This document shows positions 34,864 through 42,686 of a stretch of DNA of 64,000 bases, piece after piece. The stretch comes from Zeimonas sp032027205. GTDB lineage: Bacteria > Pseudomonadota > Gammaproteobacteria > Burkholderiales > Burkholderiaceae_E. The notes below the pieces were generated by a model. It was given only the letters and a program-made list of their open reading frames with translations, was not told the DNA's origin and did not search any database. The stretch spans positions 2,341,254 through 2,405,253 of the forward strand of contig JAVSMN010000001.1 of assembly GCA_032027205.1 (NCBI GenBank), given 5' to 3'. Every line of letters starts with the position of its first letter. The first letter of the stretch is position 1. Made by a program: the position numbers and the translations under genes.

Positions 34864-35750
34864 CGCGGGTTCTCCAGGATCAGGTGACCGACCGCGGTGT
34901 TCGACGCCGGCACGTGATAGAAGCGGTGCACGACCTTCGGTCGCGCCCCCGAGCGATGCGCGCCGTCGTTCGACGCGACGGCGGCGGTGTCGGCCATCGC
35001 GCCGCGCGCGATCAGCCACATGACGAGTTCGATGCCCTCCGAGCCCGCCTCGCGCACGTAGTCGATGTGCGGCATCTTCGCCAGCCCCTCCGGGTCGGCG
35101 ATCAGTCGGTCGAGGAAGGCGTTGTCGAATTCGCGGTTGATCAGCCCGGCGCGCGGGCCCTGCAATTGATGGCTCATCCCGCCGGTGCCCCAGATCTGCA
35201 CGTTCAACGGCTCGTCGTACGACTCGATGGCGCGCCGGATCGCCTGTCCGAGACGGAAGCAGCGCATGCCCGACGGCACCGGGTACTGCACGACGTTGAC
35301 GGCGAACGGAATCACGCGGAACGGCCAGCGATCGGGTTGCCCGCACATCAGCGACAGCGGAACGGTCAGGCCGTGGTCGACGTCCATCCGGTTGACGATG
35401 GTCAGGTCGAAGTCGTCCTGGATGACCGACTGTGCGATGTGCGAGGCCAGGCGCGGGTCGCCGACGACGCCCGGCACCGGACGCGGGCCCCAGCCCTCGT
35501 CGGCCGGCGCGAATTCGGCTGCGGTGCCGATCGCGAAGGTGGGAATGAGTTCGAGGCTGAAGGCGTTCGCGTGGTCGTTGTAGACGAGGAAGACGACGTC
35601 GGGCGTGTTCTCCTTCAGCCACTGCCGGGAGAATTCGTAGCCGGAGAACACTTTTTGCCAGTACGGCTCGTGCGTCTTGCCGAGGTCCACCGCGGCGCCG
35701 ATCGCCGGCACGTGCGAGCTGTAGACGCTCGCCGTTATGCGCGCGCTCAT
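34860..35750 (-). CDS. pmdB: protocatechuate 4,5-dioxygenase beta chain PmdB/LigB
   Basis: This is the catalytic subunit of the extradiol dioxygenase that opens protocatechuate between C4 and C5 using Fe(II). The 296-residue protein has the iron-ligand histidines H13 (SSHVPAIG) and H60 (YNDHANAF) and a conserved glutamate in the SEGIELVMW region, matching His12, His61 and Glu242 of LigB. GTGGMSHQLQGPRAG is another LigB hallmark. The ATG at 35750 overlaps the pmdA stop (ATGA), and the stop overlaps the pmdC start in the same way. Confidence 0.95.
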   Translation of the reverse strand: MSARITASVYSSHVPAIGAAVDLGKTHEPYWQKVFSGYEFSRQWLKENTPDVVFLVYNDHANAFSLELIPTFAIGTAAEFAPADEGWGPRPVPGVVGDPRLASHIAQSVIQDDFDLTIVNRMDVDHGLTVPLSLMCGQPDRWPFRVIPFAVNVVQYPVPSGMRCFRLGQAIRRAIESYDEPLNVQIWGTGGMSHQLQGPRAGLINREFDNAFLDRLIADPEGLAKMPHIDYVREAGSEGIELVMWLIARGAMADTAAVASNDGAHRSGARPKVVHRFYHVPASNTAVGHLILENPR

Positions 35751-36148
35751 CGCTTCTCTCCGCTTTGCTCGCCCACCCGGCGATTGCCTTCGATGCTGCG
35801 CCCGCCGGCGACCATCATGTCGCGGTACTCCTCCTCGCTCATGCCGGTCATGCTGCCGGCCATCTGCTGGAAGCTCTTGCCGTCGGTGGCGCCGATCTTC
35901 GCGAGGAAGTAGATGTTCCCGCCGAGTGCGATGCAGCGGTTCAGGTCGCGCGCGAGCACTGCCTGCTTCTGCTCCTCGGTCATCGGCCATTCGTCGAGAT
36001 AGGCGCGTTCGTTCGCCTTGAAGCGCGCGCGGTTCTCGGCCTTCATCAGCGACATGCAGAACTGGTTCAGGTGATAGCCCATGCGCGACTGGTCGGCGTC
36101 GAAGATCGTCGTGCCGGGAACGTCCTTGTAGGGTTTAGCGAGCGCCAT
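35747..36148 (-). CDS. pmdA: protocatechuate 4,5-dioxygenase alpha chain PmdA/LigA
   Basis: This small helical subunit caps the active site of the beta chain. The 133-residue protein matches LigA in length and in segments such as GYHLNQFCMSLMKAENR, AYLDEWPMTEEQ, LNRCIALGGNIYFLAKIG and MTGMSEEEY. The ATG at 36148 overlaps the end of pmdD by 14 nt. It is coupled to pmdB through an ATGA overlap, which suits the need for equal amounts of both chains. Confidence 0.95.
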   Translation of the reverse strand: MALAKPYKDVPGTTIFDADQSRMGYHLNQFCMSLMKAENRARFKANERAYLDEWPMTEEQKQAVLARDLNRCIALGGNIYFLAKIGATDGKSFQQMAGSMTGMSEEEYRDMMVAGGRSIEGNRRVGEQSGEKR

Positions 36149-37067
36149 CGTTGCTCTCCTCGGGCCAGTACAGACGCATCGGATTATCGACCAGCAGCCT
36201 GCGCTGCAGATCGGCGGTGCCTGCGATATGCGGGATGAAGTCGACGAGCAGGCCGTCGTCGGGCATGTGGTCTTTCAGGTTCGGATGCGGCCAGTCGGTG
36301 CCCCACAGCACGCGGTCGGGGAAGGTCTCGACGATGCGCCGTGCGAACGGAACGACGTCGCGATAGGCATCGCGCTCGCCGTTCAGTGCGGGCGGACCGG
36401 ACACGCTCAGCCGCTCGGGGCAACTCACCTTCGACCAGATGTTCGGATGCTCGCGCATCAGCCGCACGAAGAGTTCGAACTCGGGGCCGTCGACCGGCTT
36501 GGCGACATCGGGGCGGCCCATGTGATCGACGACAACGGTGGTGGGAAGCGAAGTGAAGAACTCCCACAGCTCGGGCAGGTCGCGTGCCTCGAAATAGACG
36601 ACCACGTGCCAGCCCAGTGGCGCGATGCGATGCGCGATCTCGTCGAGCGTCTCGCGCGGCGTGAAATCGACCAGCCGGCGCACGAAGTTGAAGCGCACGC
36701 CGCGCACGCCGGCCTCGTGCATCGCGCGCAGCTCGTCGTCGGAGACGTCGCGGCGAACGGTGGCCACGCCGCGCGCGCGGCCGTCCGAGTGCACGAGCGC
36801 ATCGACCAGCGCCCGGTTGTCGGCGCCGTGGCAGGTGGCCTGCACGATCACGTTGCGCGTGAAGCCGAGCCGGTCGCGCAGCGCGAAGAGCTGCTCCTTC
36901 GACGCGTCGCACGGCGTGTACTTGCGCTCGGGCGCGTAGGGGAAGCGATCGCCGGGGCCGAACACGTGGCAGTGCGCGTCCACCGCGCCCGACGGCACGG
37001 TGAAGCGCGGCACCGACGGGTCGGGGTGGAAGCACAGCCACCCGGGCGTCATCTCGAATGCGCTCAT
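36135..37067 (-). CDS. pmdD: 2-pyrone-4,6-dicarboxylate hydrolase PmdD/LigI
   Basis: PmdD hydrolyses the pyrone to 4-oxalomesaconate / 4-carboxy-2-hydroxymuconate. This 310-residue amidohydrolase-superfamily protein has the N-terminal DAHCHVFGP motif near residue 30, FNFVRRLVDFTP, VVDHMGRPD and the C-terminal WGTDWPHPN with the catalytic aspartate, as in LigI. LigI works without a divalent metal, so the HxH motif here is not proof of metal binding. The ATG at 37067 overlaps the stop of the DUF1932 dehydrogenase (ATGA). Confidence 0.94.
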   Translation of the reverse strand: MSAFEMTPGWLCFHPDPSVPRFTVPSGAVDAHCHVFGPGDRFPYAPERKYTPCDASKEQLFALRDRLGFTRNVIVQATCHGADNRALVDALVHSDGRARGVATVRRDVSDDELRAMHEAGVRGVRFNFVRRLVDFTPRETLDEIAHRIAPLGWHVVVYFEARDLPELWEFFTSLPTTVVVDHMGRPDVAKPVDGPEFELFVRLMREHPNIWSKVSCPERLSVSGPPALNGERDAYRDVVPFARRIVETFPDRVLWGTDWPHPNLKDHMPDDGLLVDFIPHIAGTADLQRRLLVDNPMRLYWPEESNDGAR

Positions 37068-38005
37068 CGTTGCGGGTCCCGTGTGGCGAGGATGCGGTCG
37101 GCCTGGACGCGCCATTCGGCGCGCGCGTCGCGTGGCTCACCGAACACCCCCTCTTCGGCGAGATCGGCGACCCACGCCTGGCGATTCGCGGTGCCCGCGG
37201 CCGACCACGGCTCGAGCCCCGCCTCGCGCACCGTGTTCGCCGACTCGCGCATCTCCTCGGCGCGGCGCCGTCCGTGCAGGATCACCCGCTCGAAGAAATA
37301 GCTCGCCTGCTTCTCCCAGTCGATGCCGGGGAACGTCTCGGCGAGCGATGCGAGCACCTCGTCCTCGACGCCCCACGCGCGCGCGGCGGTGAAGCTCTCG
37401 ATCACCATCGCCTCCAACCCCTTGATCATCACGCTGCGGCACATCTTCGTCGCCGACGCGATGCCCAGTTCCTGCGGACCGGCCTTCGCGTCGAAGCCCA
37501 GCACCGCGAGCATCGGCGCGATCGCCGCGGCATGCGGCCCGCCGAGCAGCAGCGGCACGCGGATCCGATACGGCGGCACCGACGTCATCACCGCGCCCTC
37601 GACGTAGCGCGCGCCCGCCTGCTCGACTCTCGCCGCCGCATTGCGTTTCGCGCCCGGCGACGCCGAGTTGAAGTCGAGGAACCACGCCCCCGCCTTCAGC
37701 GCCGGCGCGCAGGCCGCCGCAACGGCGACTGCCTGGCTGGCGGTGACCGCCGAAATGACGAAGTCCGCCCGCTCGGCCAGCGCCGCATGCGAATCGGCCA
37801 GCGCCACGCCATGCTCCGCCGCATGGGTGCGCAACGGCGCCGCCTCCGGTCCGTCGAGCTTCACGTCGTACGCCGTGACCTGCGCAACGCCGTGCGCCCG
37901 AAGGTCCTCCGCGAGAATGCGCCCGACCTCGCCGTAGCCGACGAGCCCGATGCGCCACGACACCGGATCGTTGCCGGGCATTGCGTCGCGAGGATTGCTG
38001 CTCAT
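37064..38005 (-). CDS. NAD(P)-dependent DUF1932 dehydrogenase inserted in the pmd operon
   Basis: This 313-residue beta-hydroxyacid-dehydrogenase-like protein has an N-terminal Rossmann domain (IGLVGYGEVGRILAEDL, residues 18-34) and a C-terminal helical DUF1932 domain (about 190-265, SATKMCRSVMIKGLEAM). FNSASPGAKRN occupies the position of the substrate-binding loop of 3-hydroxyisobutyrate dehydrogenases, and the lysine in TKMCRS fits the catalytic lysine. It is coupled to pmdD by an ATGA overlap and lies 117 bp after pmdF. No step of the described 4,5-cleavage pathway needs it. The substrate is unknown; an oxo- or hydroxy-acid side product is an inference. Confidence 0.8.
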   Translation of the reverse strand: MSSNPRDAMPGNDPVSWRIGLVGYGEVGRILAEDLRAHGVAQVTAYDVKLDGPEAAPLRTHAAEHGVALADSHAALAERADFVISAVTASQAVAVAAACAPALKAGAWFLDFNSASPGAKRNAAARVEQAGARYVEGAVMTSVPPYRIRVPLLLGGPHAAAIAPMLAVLGFDAKAGPQELGIASATKMCRSVMIKGLEAMVIESFTAARAWGVEDEVLASLAETFPGIDWEKQASYFFERVILHGRRRAEEMRESANTVREAGLEPWSAAGTANRQAWVADLAEEGVFGEPRDARAEWRVQADRILATRDPQR

Positions 38006-38122
38006 CGCGATGCCTCTCGGCCAACGTGTACGAAGGACGTCCGTGCGGCGCGCGAGAGCGCCGCGCATCGCGCGACGGTTCTCGCCCCGACGCGCGCCGA
38101 CGTGCCGCAATCCGCGTCAGCG

Positions 38123-38812
38123 TCAGTCCACATACTTGAGCCCCGCCCGCTCCAGCGGCTCGCGCATCGAGTACATGTCCAACCCGAGCACTCCCGCCGC
38201 CAGCTTCGCCCGCTTCTGCGCCTCGTTCGCCTCGCGCTTCTCCGCGGCATCGGCCACCTGCTGCGCGACCGCCGCCGGCACGAAGACGACCCCGTCGTCG
38301 TCGGCGACGACGACGTCGCCCGGTCGAACGTACGCACCGGCGCACACGACCGGCACGTTCACCGACCCGAGCGTCGCCTTGATCGTTCCCTTCGCACTCA
38401 CCGCGCGCGAGAACACCGGGAACTTCATCTGCGTGAGATCGTGCACGTCGCGCACGCCGCCGTCGATGACGAGGCCGCGCGCGCCGCGCGCGCGAAACGA
38501 CGTCGCGAGCAGGTCGCCGAAGAAACCGTCCTCGCAGTCGGAAGTGCACGCGGCAACGACGACGTCGCCTTCGCGCAACTGCTCGGCGGCGACGTGCATC
38601 ATCCAGTTGTCGCCCGGCTGCAGCAGTACGGTGACCGCGGTTCCGCACAGCCGCGCGCCTGCGTAGATCGGCCGCAGGTACGGTTTGGCCAGGCCGACGC
38701 GGCCCATCGCCTCGTGCACGGTGGCGACGCCGAAGCGCGACAGCTTCTCGACGGCGGCCGCGTCGGCCCGCTCGATGTTGCGGCGGACGATGCCCAGTTC
38801 GTTCAGCGACAT
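38123..38812 (-). CDS. pmdF: 4-carboxy-4-hydroxy-2-oxoadipate aldolase PmdF/LigK
   Basis: PmdF is a class II aldolase that splits 4-carboxy-4-hydroxy-2-oxoadipate into pyruvate and oxaloacetate and can also decarboxylate oxaloacetate. The 229-residue protein has the RraA-like fold with GDNWMMHVAAEQLREGDVVV near residue 66, the substrate/metal loop VIDGGVRD at about 115-122, and the PGDVVVADDDGVVFVP strand typical of HMG/CHA aldolases. It lies 64 bp after pmdE and ends 117 bp before the DUF1932 gene. Confidence 0.93.
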   Translation of the reverse strand: MSLNELGIVRRNIERADAAAVEKLSRFGVATVHEAMGRVGLAKPYLRPIYAGARLCGTAVTVLLQPGDNWMMHVAAEQLREGDVVVAACTSDCEDGFFGDLLATSFRARGARGLVIDGGVRDVHDLTQMKFPVFSRAVSAKGTIKATLGSVNVPVVCAGAYVRPGDVVVADDDGVVFVPAAVAQQVADAAEKREANEAQKRAKLAAGVLGLDMYSMREPLERAGLKYVD

Positions 38813-38876
38813 GGTGCTGTGCTCCTCGTTCGTTGCGACGGGTCGGGGCGGACCCTGTCCGCCGGCATGTCCGTCG

Positions 38877-39902
38877 TCACAGGCCCCTGGCCTTGAGCGC
38901 CCGGTCGAGCCGCGGATAGACGCGGCGCGCGTTGCCCTCGTAGATCGCGTTGCGCTCTTCGTCGTTCAGCGTCGTCGAAGCTTCGATGTAGCGCTTCGTG
39001 TCGTCGTAGTAGTGACCCGTCTCGGGGTCGATGCCGCGCACCGCGCCGATCATCTCGCTGGCGAACAGGATGTTCTCGACCGGGATCACCTTCGTCAGCA
39101 GGTCGATTCCCGGCTGGTGATAGACGCAGGTATCGAAGAAGACGTTCTTCAGCAGGTGCTCGGACAGCAGCGGCTTTTTCAGCTCCTGCGCCAGGCCGCG
39201 GAAGCGTCCCCAGTGATACGGCACCGCACCGCCGCCGTGCGGAATGACGAACTTCAGCGCAGGGAAGTCGCGAAAGAGGTCGGACGTCAGGCACTGCATG
39301 AACGCGGTGGTGTCGGCGTTCAGATAGTGCGCGCCCGTCGTGTGGAAGCACGCATTGCAGCTCGTGCTCACGTGGATCATCGCCGGGATGTCGTACTCGA
39401 CCATCTTCTCGTAGATCGGGTACCAGTGGCGATCGGACAGCGGCGGCGACGTCCAGTGCCCGCCCGAAGGGTCCGGGTTCAGGTTGATCGCGACGAAGCC
39501 GTATTCGTTCACGCAGCGCTCGAGCTCGGGGATGCAGGTCTTCGGGTCGACGCCCGGAGACTGCGGCAGCATCGCCGCGCCGATGAAGCGATCGGGAAAG
39601 AGCGTCGCGACGCGGTGGATCAGTTCGTTGCAGATGGCCGACCAGGTGGCGCTCGTCTCGAAGCCGCCGATGTGGTGCGCCATGAAGCTCGCGCGCGGCG
39701 AGAAGATCGTCAGGTCGCTGCCGCGCTCGATCATCTTCGCCAGTTGGTTCTTCTCGATCGCCTCGCGCAGTTCGTCGTCGCTGATGCGCAGCTCCGACGC
39801 CTTCGGCGCGTCGCCGCCTTTCAGCGCGGCGACCTGGCGGTTGCGCCAGTCCTCGAGCGCCTTCGGCGCCGTCGTGAAGTGGCCGTGACAGTCGATGATC
39901 AT
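38877..39902 (-). CDS. pmdE: 4-oxalomesaconate hydratase PmdE/LigJ
   Basis: PmdE adds water to 4-oxalomesaconate to give 4-carboxy-4-hydroxy-2-oxoadipate. This 341-residue amidohydrolase-fold protein begins MIIDCHGHFTTAP, with the HxH metal motif at residues 6-8. It further shows PRASFMAHHIGGF, INLNPDPSGGHW, the central HVSTSCNACFHTTGAHYLN and FASEMIGAVRGIDPETG, all characteristic of LigJ. Its ATG overlaps the pmdU stop (ATGA). Confidence 0.93.
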   Translation of the reverse strand: MIIDCHGHFTTAPKALEDWRNRQVAALKGGDAPKASELRISDDELREAIEKNQLAKMIERGSDLTIFSPRASFMAHHIGGFETSATWSAICNELIHRVATLFPDRFIGAAMLPQSPGVDPKTCIPELERCVNEYGFVAINLNPDPSGGHWTSPPLSDRHWYPIYEKMVEYDIPAMIHVSTSCNACFHTTGAHYLNADTTAFMQCLTSDLFRDFPALKFVIPHGGGAVPYHWGRFRGLAQELKKPLLSEHLLKNVFFDTCVYHQPGIDLLTKVIPVENILFASEMIGAVRGIDPETGHYYDDTKRYIEASTTLNDEERNAIYEGNARRVYPRLDRALKARGL

Positions 39903-41029
39903 CGATTCGTTCCTCCCTGCGGGCCGGCCCAGATCGAGCCGGGGATCATTGCTTCTCCGCGCATCAGCAGGCGTGCGGTTCGCAGCAACGCGGCGCGTAC
40001 GACCTTCTGCGCATCGTTCGGATCGAGCTCGAGCTCGACGCTGAACTCGCCGCTCGGATGTTCGACCGATACCGTCTTGACCCGGCCCTCGGGCAGTTGC
40101 GCGATTCCGCCCGCCACCGTCCCGTCGAGCACGCATGCCGTGGCGACGGTGACGGCGGCGAGCACGCCGATCGCATCGTGGCAGACATGCGGGATGAAGC
40201 AGCGGGTTGCCACCGCGCCGCCGGCGCGCGGTGGCGCGATCAGGCACATCTTCGGGAAGTTCTTCGCCGAGACGTCGCCCAGCCCCATCGCGCGGCCGGC
40301 CGCCAGCCGCAGCGCCTCGAGCTTGCTCTTCAACTCGTCGTCGGCGTTCAGCTGTGCGACGTCCTCGTAGCCGCTGCGTGCGAAGTCGGATGCGCGCACG
40401 AGCACCATCGGCATTCCATTGTCGATCAAGGTGGCCTCGACCTTGCCGAGTCCGTCGACGTCGATGGCGTCGAGCGGGCGTCCGGTGGGCAGCAGCGCCG
40501 AGCAGACCGAGCCGGCGGTGTCGAGGAAGTCGATCGTGATCGGCGCCGCGGTACCCGGCACGCCGTCGATGCGCGCGTCGCCCTCGTATTCCACGCGCCG
40601 TCCGGCGGGCGTCATCGGCGTGCGCACCGTGATGTCGCACTGCATGTCGGTGTTGCGCGTGAGCACGCGAACCGTCGTGACGTCGCCCTGCGCGTCGATG
40701 AGTCCGCTCTCGAGCGCGAACGGCACGACTGCGGCGAGCATGTTGCCGCAGTTCGGCGTGGTGTCCACGGTGTCCTTCTCGGGCTGCAGTTGCGCGAACA
40801 GGAAATCGAGGTCGACGCCACGCGTGCGACTGCGGCGCACGATGCCGACCTTGCTCGTCAGCGGATGCGCGCCGCCCAAGCCGTCGATCTGCCTCCGGTC
40901 GGGCGAGCCCATCACGGCGAGCAGCACGCGGTCGCGCGTGGCGACGTCGGCAGGCAGGTCTGCCTCGACGAAGAACGGTCCTCGGGACGTGCCGCCGCGC
41001 ATGAAGCAGCACGGGATGGCGGTCTGCAT
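39899..41029 (-). CDS. pmdU: 4-oxalomesaconate tautomerase PmdU/GalD/LigU
   Basis: The enzyme isomerises the keto and enol (or double-bond) forms of 4-oxalomesaconate so the hydratase can act. The 376-residue protein is a PrpF/DapF-fold isomerase. It starts with MQTAIPCCFMRGGTSRG, has the DTTPNCGNM motif whose cysteine is the first catalytic residue of the fold, and the IPHVCHDAIGV segment near the second. Being first in the operon matches pmdU of Comamonas. A GGAG lies 8 nt before the ATG. The 638 bp upstream contain a large inverted repeat and then the LysR gene. Confidence 0.9.
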   Translation of the reverse strand: MQTAIPCCFMRGGTSRGPFFVEADLPADVATRDRVLLAVMGSPDRRQIDGLGGAHPLTSKVGIVRRSRTRGVDLDFLFAQLQPEKDTVDTTPNCGNMLAAVVPFALESGLIDAQGDVTTVRVLTRNTDMQCDITVRTPMTPAGRRVEYEGDARIDGVPGTAAPITIDFLDTAGSVCSALLPTGRPLDAIDVDGLGKVEATLIDNGMPMVLVRASDFARSGYEDVAQLNADDELKSKLEALRLAAGRAMGLGDVSAKNFPKMCLIAPPRAGGAVATRCFIPHVCHDAIGVLAAVTVATACVLDGTVAGGIAQLPEGRVKTVSVEHPSGEFSVELELDPNDAQKVVRAALLRTARLLMRGEAMIPGSIWAGPQGGTNR

Positions 41030-41060
41030 CGCGAGGCTCCGGAAGCGGGTGGGAGCTTCG

Positions 41061-41085
41061 ATTCTCGCACGCGGGCTCTTCGAAG
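41061..41085 (-). promoter_or_regulatory. possible pmdU promoter with palindromic operator
   Basis: A GAGAAT -10-like box (41066-41061, minus strand) lies 32 nt before pmdU, and a perfect 8-bp palindrome CTTCGAAG is centred about 17 nt upstream of it (41078-41085). The weak -35 and overlapping palindrome fit a promoter that needs a LysR activator, but this rests on position only. Confidence 0.3.
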
Positions 41086-41130
41086 TTGCGCAGAGCAGGG
41101 GGATAGCAGCTATGCCGGGATGGCATGGGG

Positions 41131-41439
41131 GCAAAGGTGCGGGCAACCGGCGCGCAGCGGGCCGGTCGGAGCCGAGCGCTTCGCGTGACGGCGCTCCTGC
41201 TGCGGCGGTCGGCGCTGCGCGCCGACTGCCCTGTGCTGCTCGCCTCGGGGTCGCGCGGCGGAACTCGCTGCGCGAGCTGCGCTCGCTCCGCTCAAACAGA
41301 CCGCCGCGAGTCAGAGGTACGAAGCGCGCTTCGCGCGCCGACCCCGAGACTGCGCTGCTCGGCGCCTCAGAAGTCGCACCGTCGCGCGAAGCGCTCGGCT
41401 CCGACCGGCCCGTTGCGCGCCGGCTGCCCGCACCTTTGC
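41131..41439. repeat. 309-bp inverted-repeat element with 60-bp arms
   Basis: The left arm (41131-41190) and the reverse complement of the right arm (41380-41439) match at 57 of 60 bases, starting GCAAAGGTGCGGGC. The 189-bp centre holds further inverted pairs, including CGCGGCGG/CCGCCGCG around the sequence CTCGCTCCGCTCAAACAG. No ORF of convincing codon use lies inside. The element fills much of the 638-bp gap between the LysR gene and pmdU. It looks like a non-autonomous or REP/BIME-type intergenic element. No second copy was found in this window, and I see no clear target-site duplication. Confidence 0.8.
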
Positions 41440-41617
41440 AGGCAGGTGCCCTGTTCGCGCCGGGAAAGGCCTCGGCTTCGGCGCTCCGTGCGGCGATCGT
41501 TACGGCTCGGGTGGAAATGCTCGAATTTACGCGCGGTGCTGCATGGGTGACGTCGTGGCCGGCAGAGATGCGTGGGAAGTGGACGATCTCGGACGCTCTG
41601 GTTGGCGCACTGGCGGA

Positions 41618-41638
41618 AACGCGCGGGAAGCGCGCGTT
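41618..41638 (-). terminator. hairpin downstream of the LysR gene
   Basis: AACGCGC and GCGCGTT form a 7-bp stem with a 7-nt loop, 30 bp past the LysR stop codon. There is no U-tract, so termination would be weak or Rho-dependent. Confidence 0.35.
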
Positions 41639-41667
41639 CCAGGCGCATCCCGCGACGCCACGACCGT

Positions 41668-42597
41668 TCAGCCGTCGACCGCAACTGCAAGTTCGCGCAA
41701 CAAGCCCGCGACCCGTTTGGCGAGCGGCGTTGCGCGCCGGTGCGCCGACGCCGCCATGCACAGCACGCTGTACAGCGGTGGGTCGCCCAGCGGACGCATC
41801 GTGAGTTGCGCCGCGCGGCCCGAAGCGGCAACGGCGCTGCGCGGCAGGACGGCGTTGCCGTAGCCGGCGGCGACGAGATCGATGATCGAAGGCACGCTCG
41901 AGACTTCCCACGCGATGTCCAGTTGCACGCCGGCGAGCGCGGCCTGCGTTTCGGTCAGCCGGCGAAGCGCGTGCATGCGGTCGGGTACGACGAGCGGAAA
42001 GCTCGAGAGCTGCGCGAGCGGCAGCGGAGTGCGCTCTCGCGGGGGCGAGCGCTTGCCCGCCCGCCGCGGCACGGCAGGCTGCACCAGGCAGAGCATCTCC
42101 TCGAGCACCGGCACGATGTCGAGTTCGGGCGCCGCGTCCGGGTTGTGCAGCAGGGCCAGGTCGACGCGGCCGGTGGCGATCCACTCGGCGATGTGGGCGG
42201 TGAGCCCCTCGACGATCGCCAGCCGCGCGCGCGGCAACTGGCTGTGGAACGCGTCGATCAGCGGGCGCGTGAGCTGGCGGCCCAGGCTCGGCGGAAGGCC
42301 GACGACGATGCGGCCGACCGGTTCGTCGCGCTGCGCGCCCATGTCGTCGCGGGCATGCGCGACGTGCTGCAGGATCGCGATGGCATGCTCGAAGAGCCGC
42401 CTCCCGGCGTCGGTGAGTTCGACGCCGCGGCCGTTGCGCAGCAGCAGCGTTTCGCGCAGGTCGGTCTCGAGCGCGCGCACCTGGCGGCTCAGCGCCGGCT
42501 GCGCGAGTCCGAGCAGGCGCGCTGCGCGGCTGAAGCTCCCCAACTCGGCGACCTGCACGAAGTATTCGAGCTGGCGAAGATTCATCGTTCCGGTCAT
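41668..42597 (-). CDS. LysR-type regulator, probable activator of the pmd operon
   Basis: The 309-residue protein has an N-terminal winged helix-turn-helix (NLRQLEYFVQVAELGSFSRAARLLGLAQPALSRQVRALE, split over residues 6-44) and a C-terminal inducer-binding domain with VGLPPSLGRQL and a LVAAGYGNAVLP motif. Related regulators respond to aromatic acids or their catabolites. It is codirectional with and upstream of the pmd genes, but separated by 638 bp including a large inverted repeat. It starts 89 bp from the divergent argB. An internal ATG four codons later is the more usual LysR start. Confidence 0.82.
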   Translation of the reverse strand: MTGTMNLRQLEYFVQVAELGSFSRAARLLGLAQPALSRQVRALETDLRETLLLRNGRGVELTDAGRRLFEHAIAILQHVAHARDDMGAQRDEPVGRIVVGLPPSLGRQLTRPLIDAFHSQLPRARLAIVEGLTAHIAEWIATGRVDLALLHNPDAAPELDIVPVLEEMLCLVQPAVPRRAGKRSPPRERTPLPLAQLSSFPLVVPDRMHALRRLTETQAALAGVQLDIAWEVSSVPSIIDLVAAGYGNAVLPRSAVAASGRAAQLTMRPLGDPPLYSVLCMAASAHRRATPLAKRVAGLLRELAVAVDG

Positions 42598-42631
42598 GAC
42601 GTTGGCGCCAGGCCGCGGCGCGAGTGCCGAT

Positions 42632-42637
42632 TAGAAT
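42632..42637 (+). promoter_or_regulatory. -10-like box for argB
   Basis: TAGAAT lies 49 bp before the argB ATG in the 89-bp divergent region shared with the LysR gene. The -35 region is not consensus. Confidence 0.4.
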
Positions 42638-42686
42638 GCCACGCGAGTCCGAACCGAGCCCTGCCCGAACCGCAGGTGAAATCCGC

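Noticed and set aside
41131..41439. Insertion sequence with transposase
   Set aside because: The inverted repeats are clear but the 189-bp interior holds no transposase-like frame, so only a non-autonomous repeat is reported.
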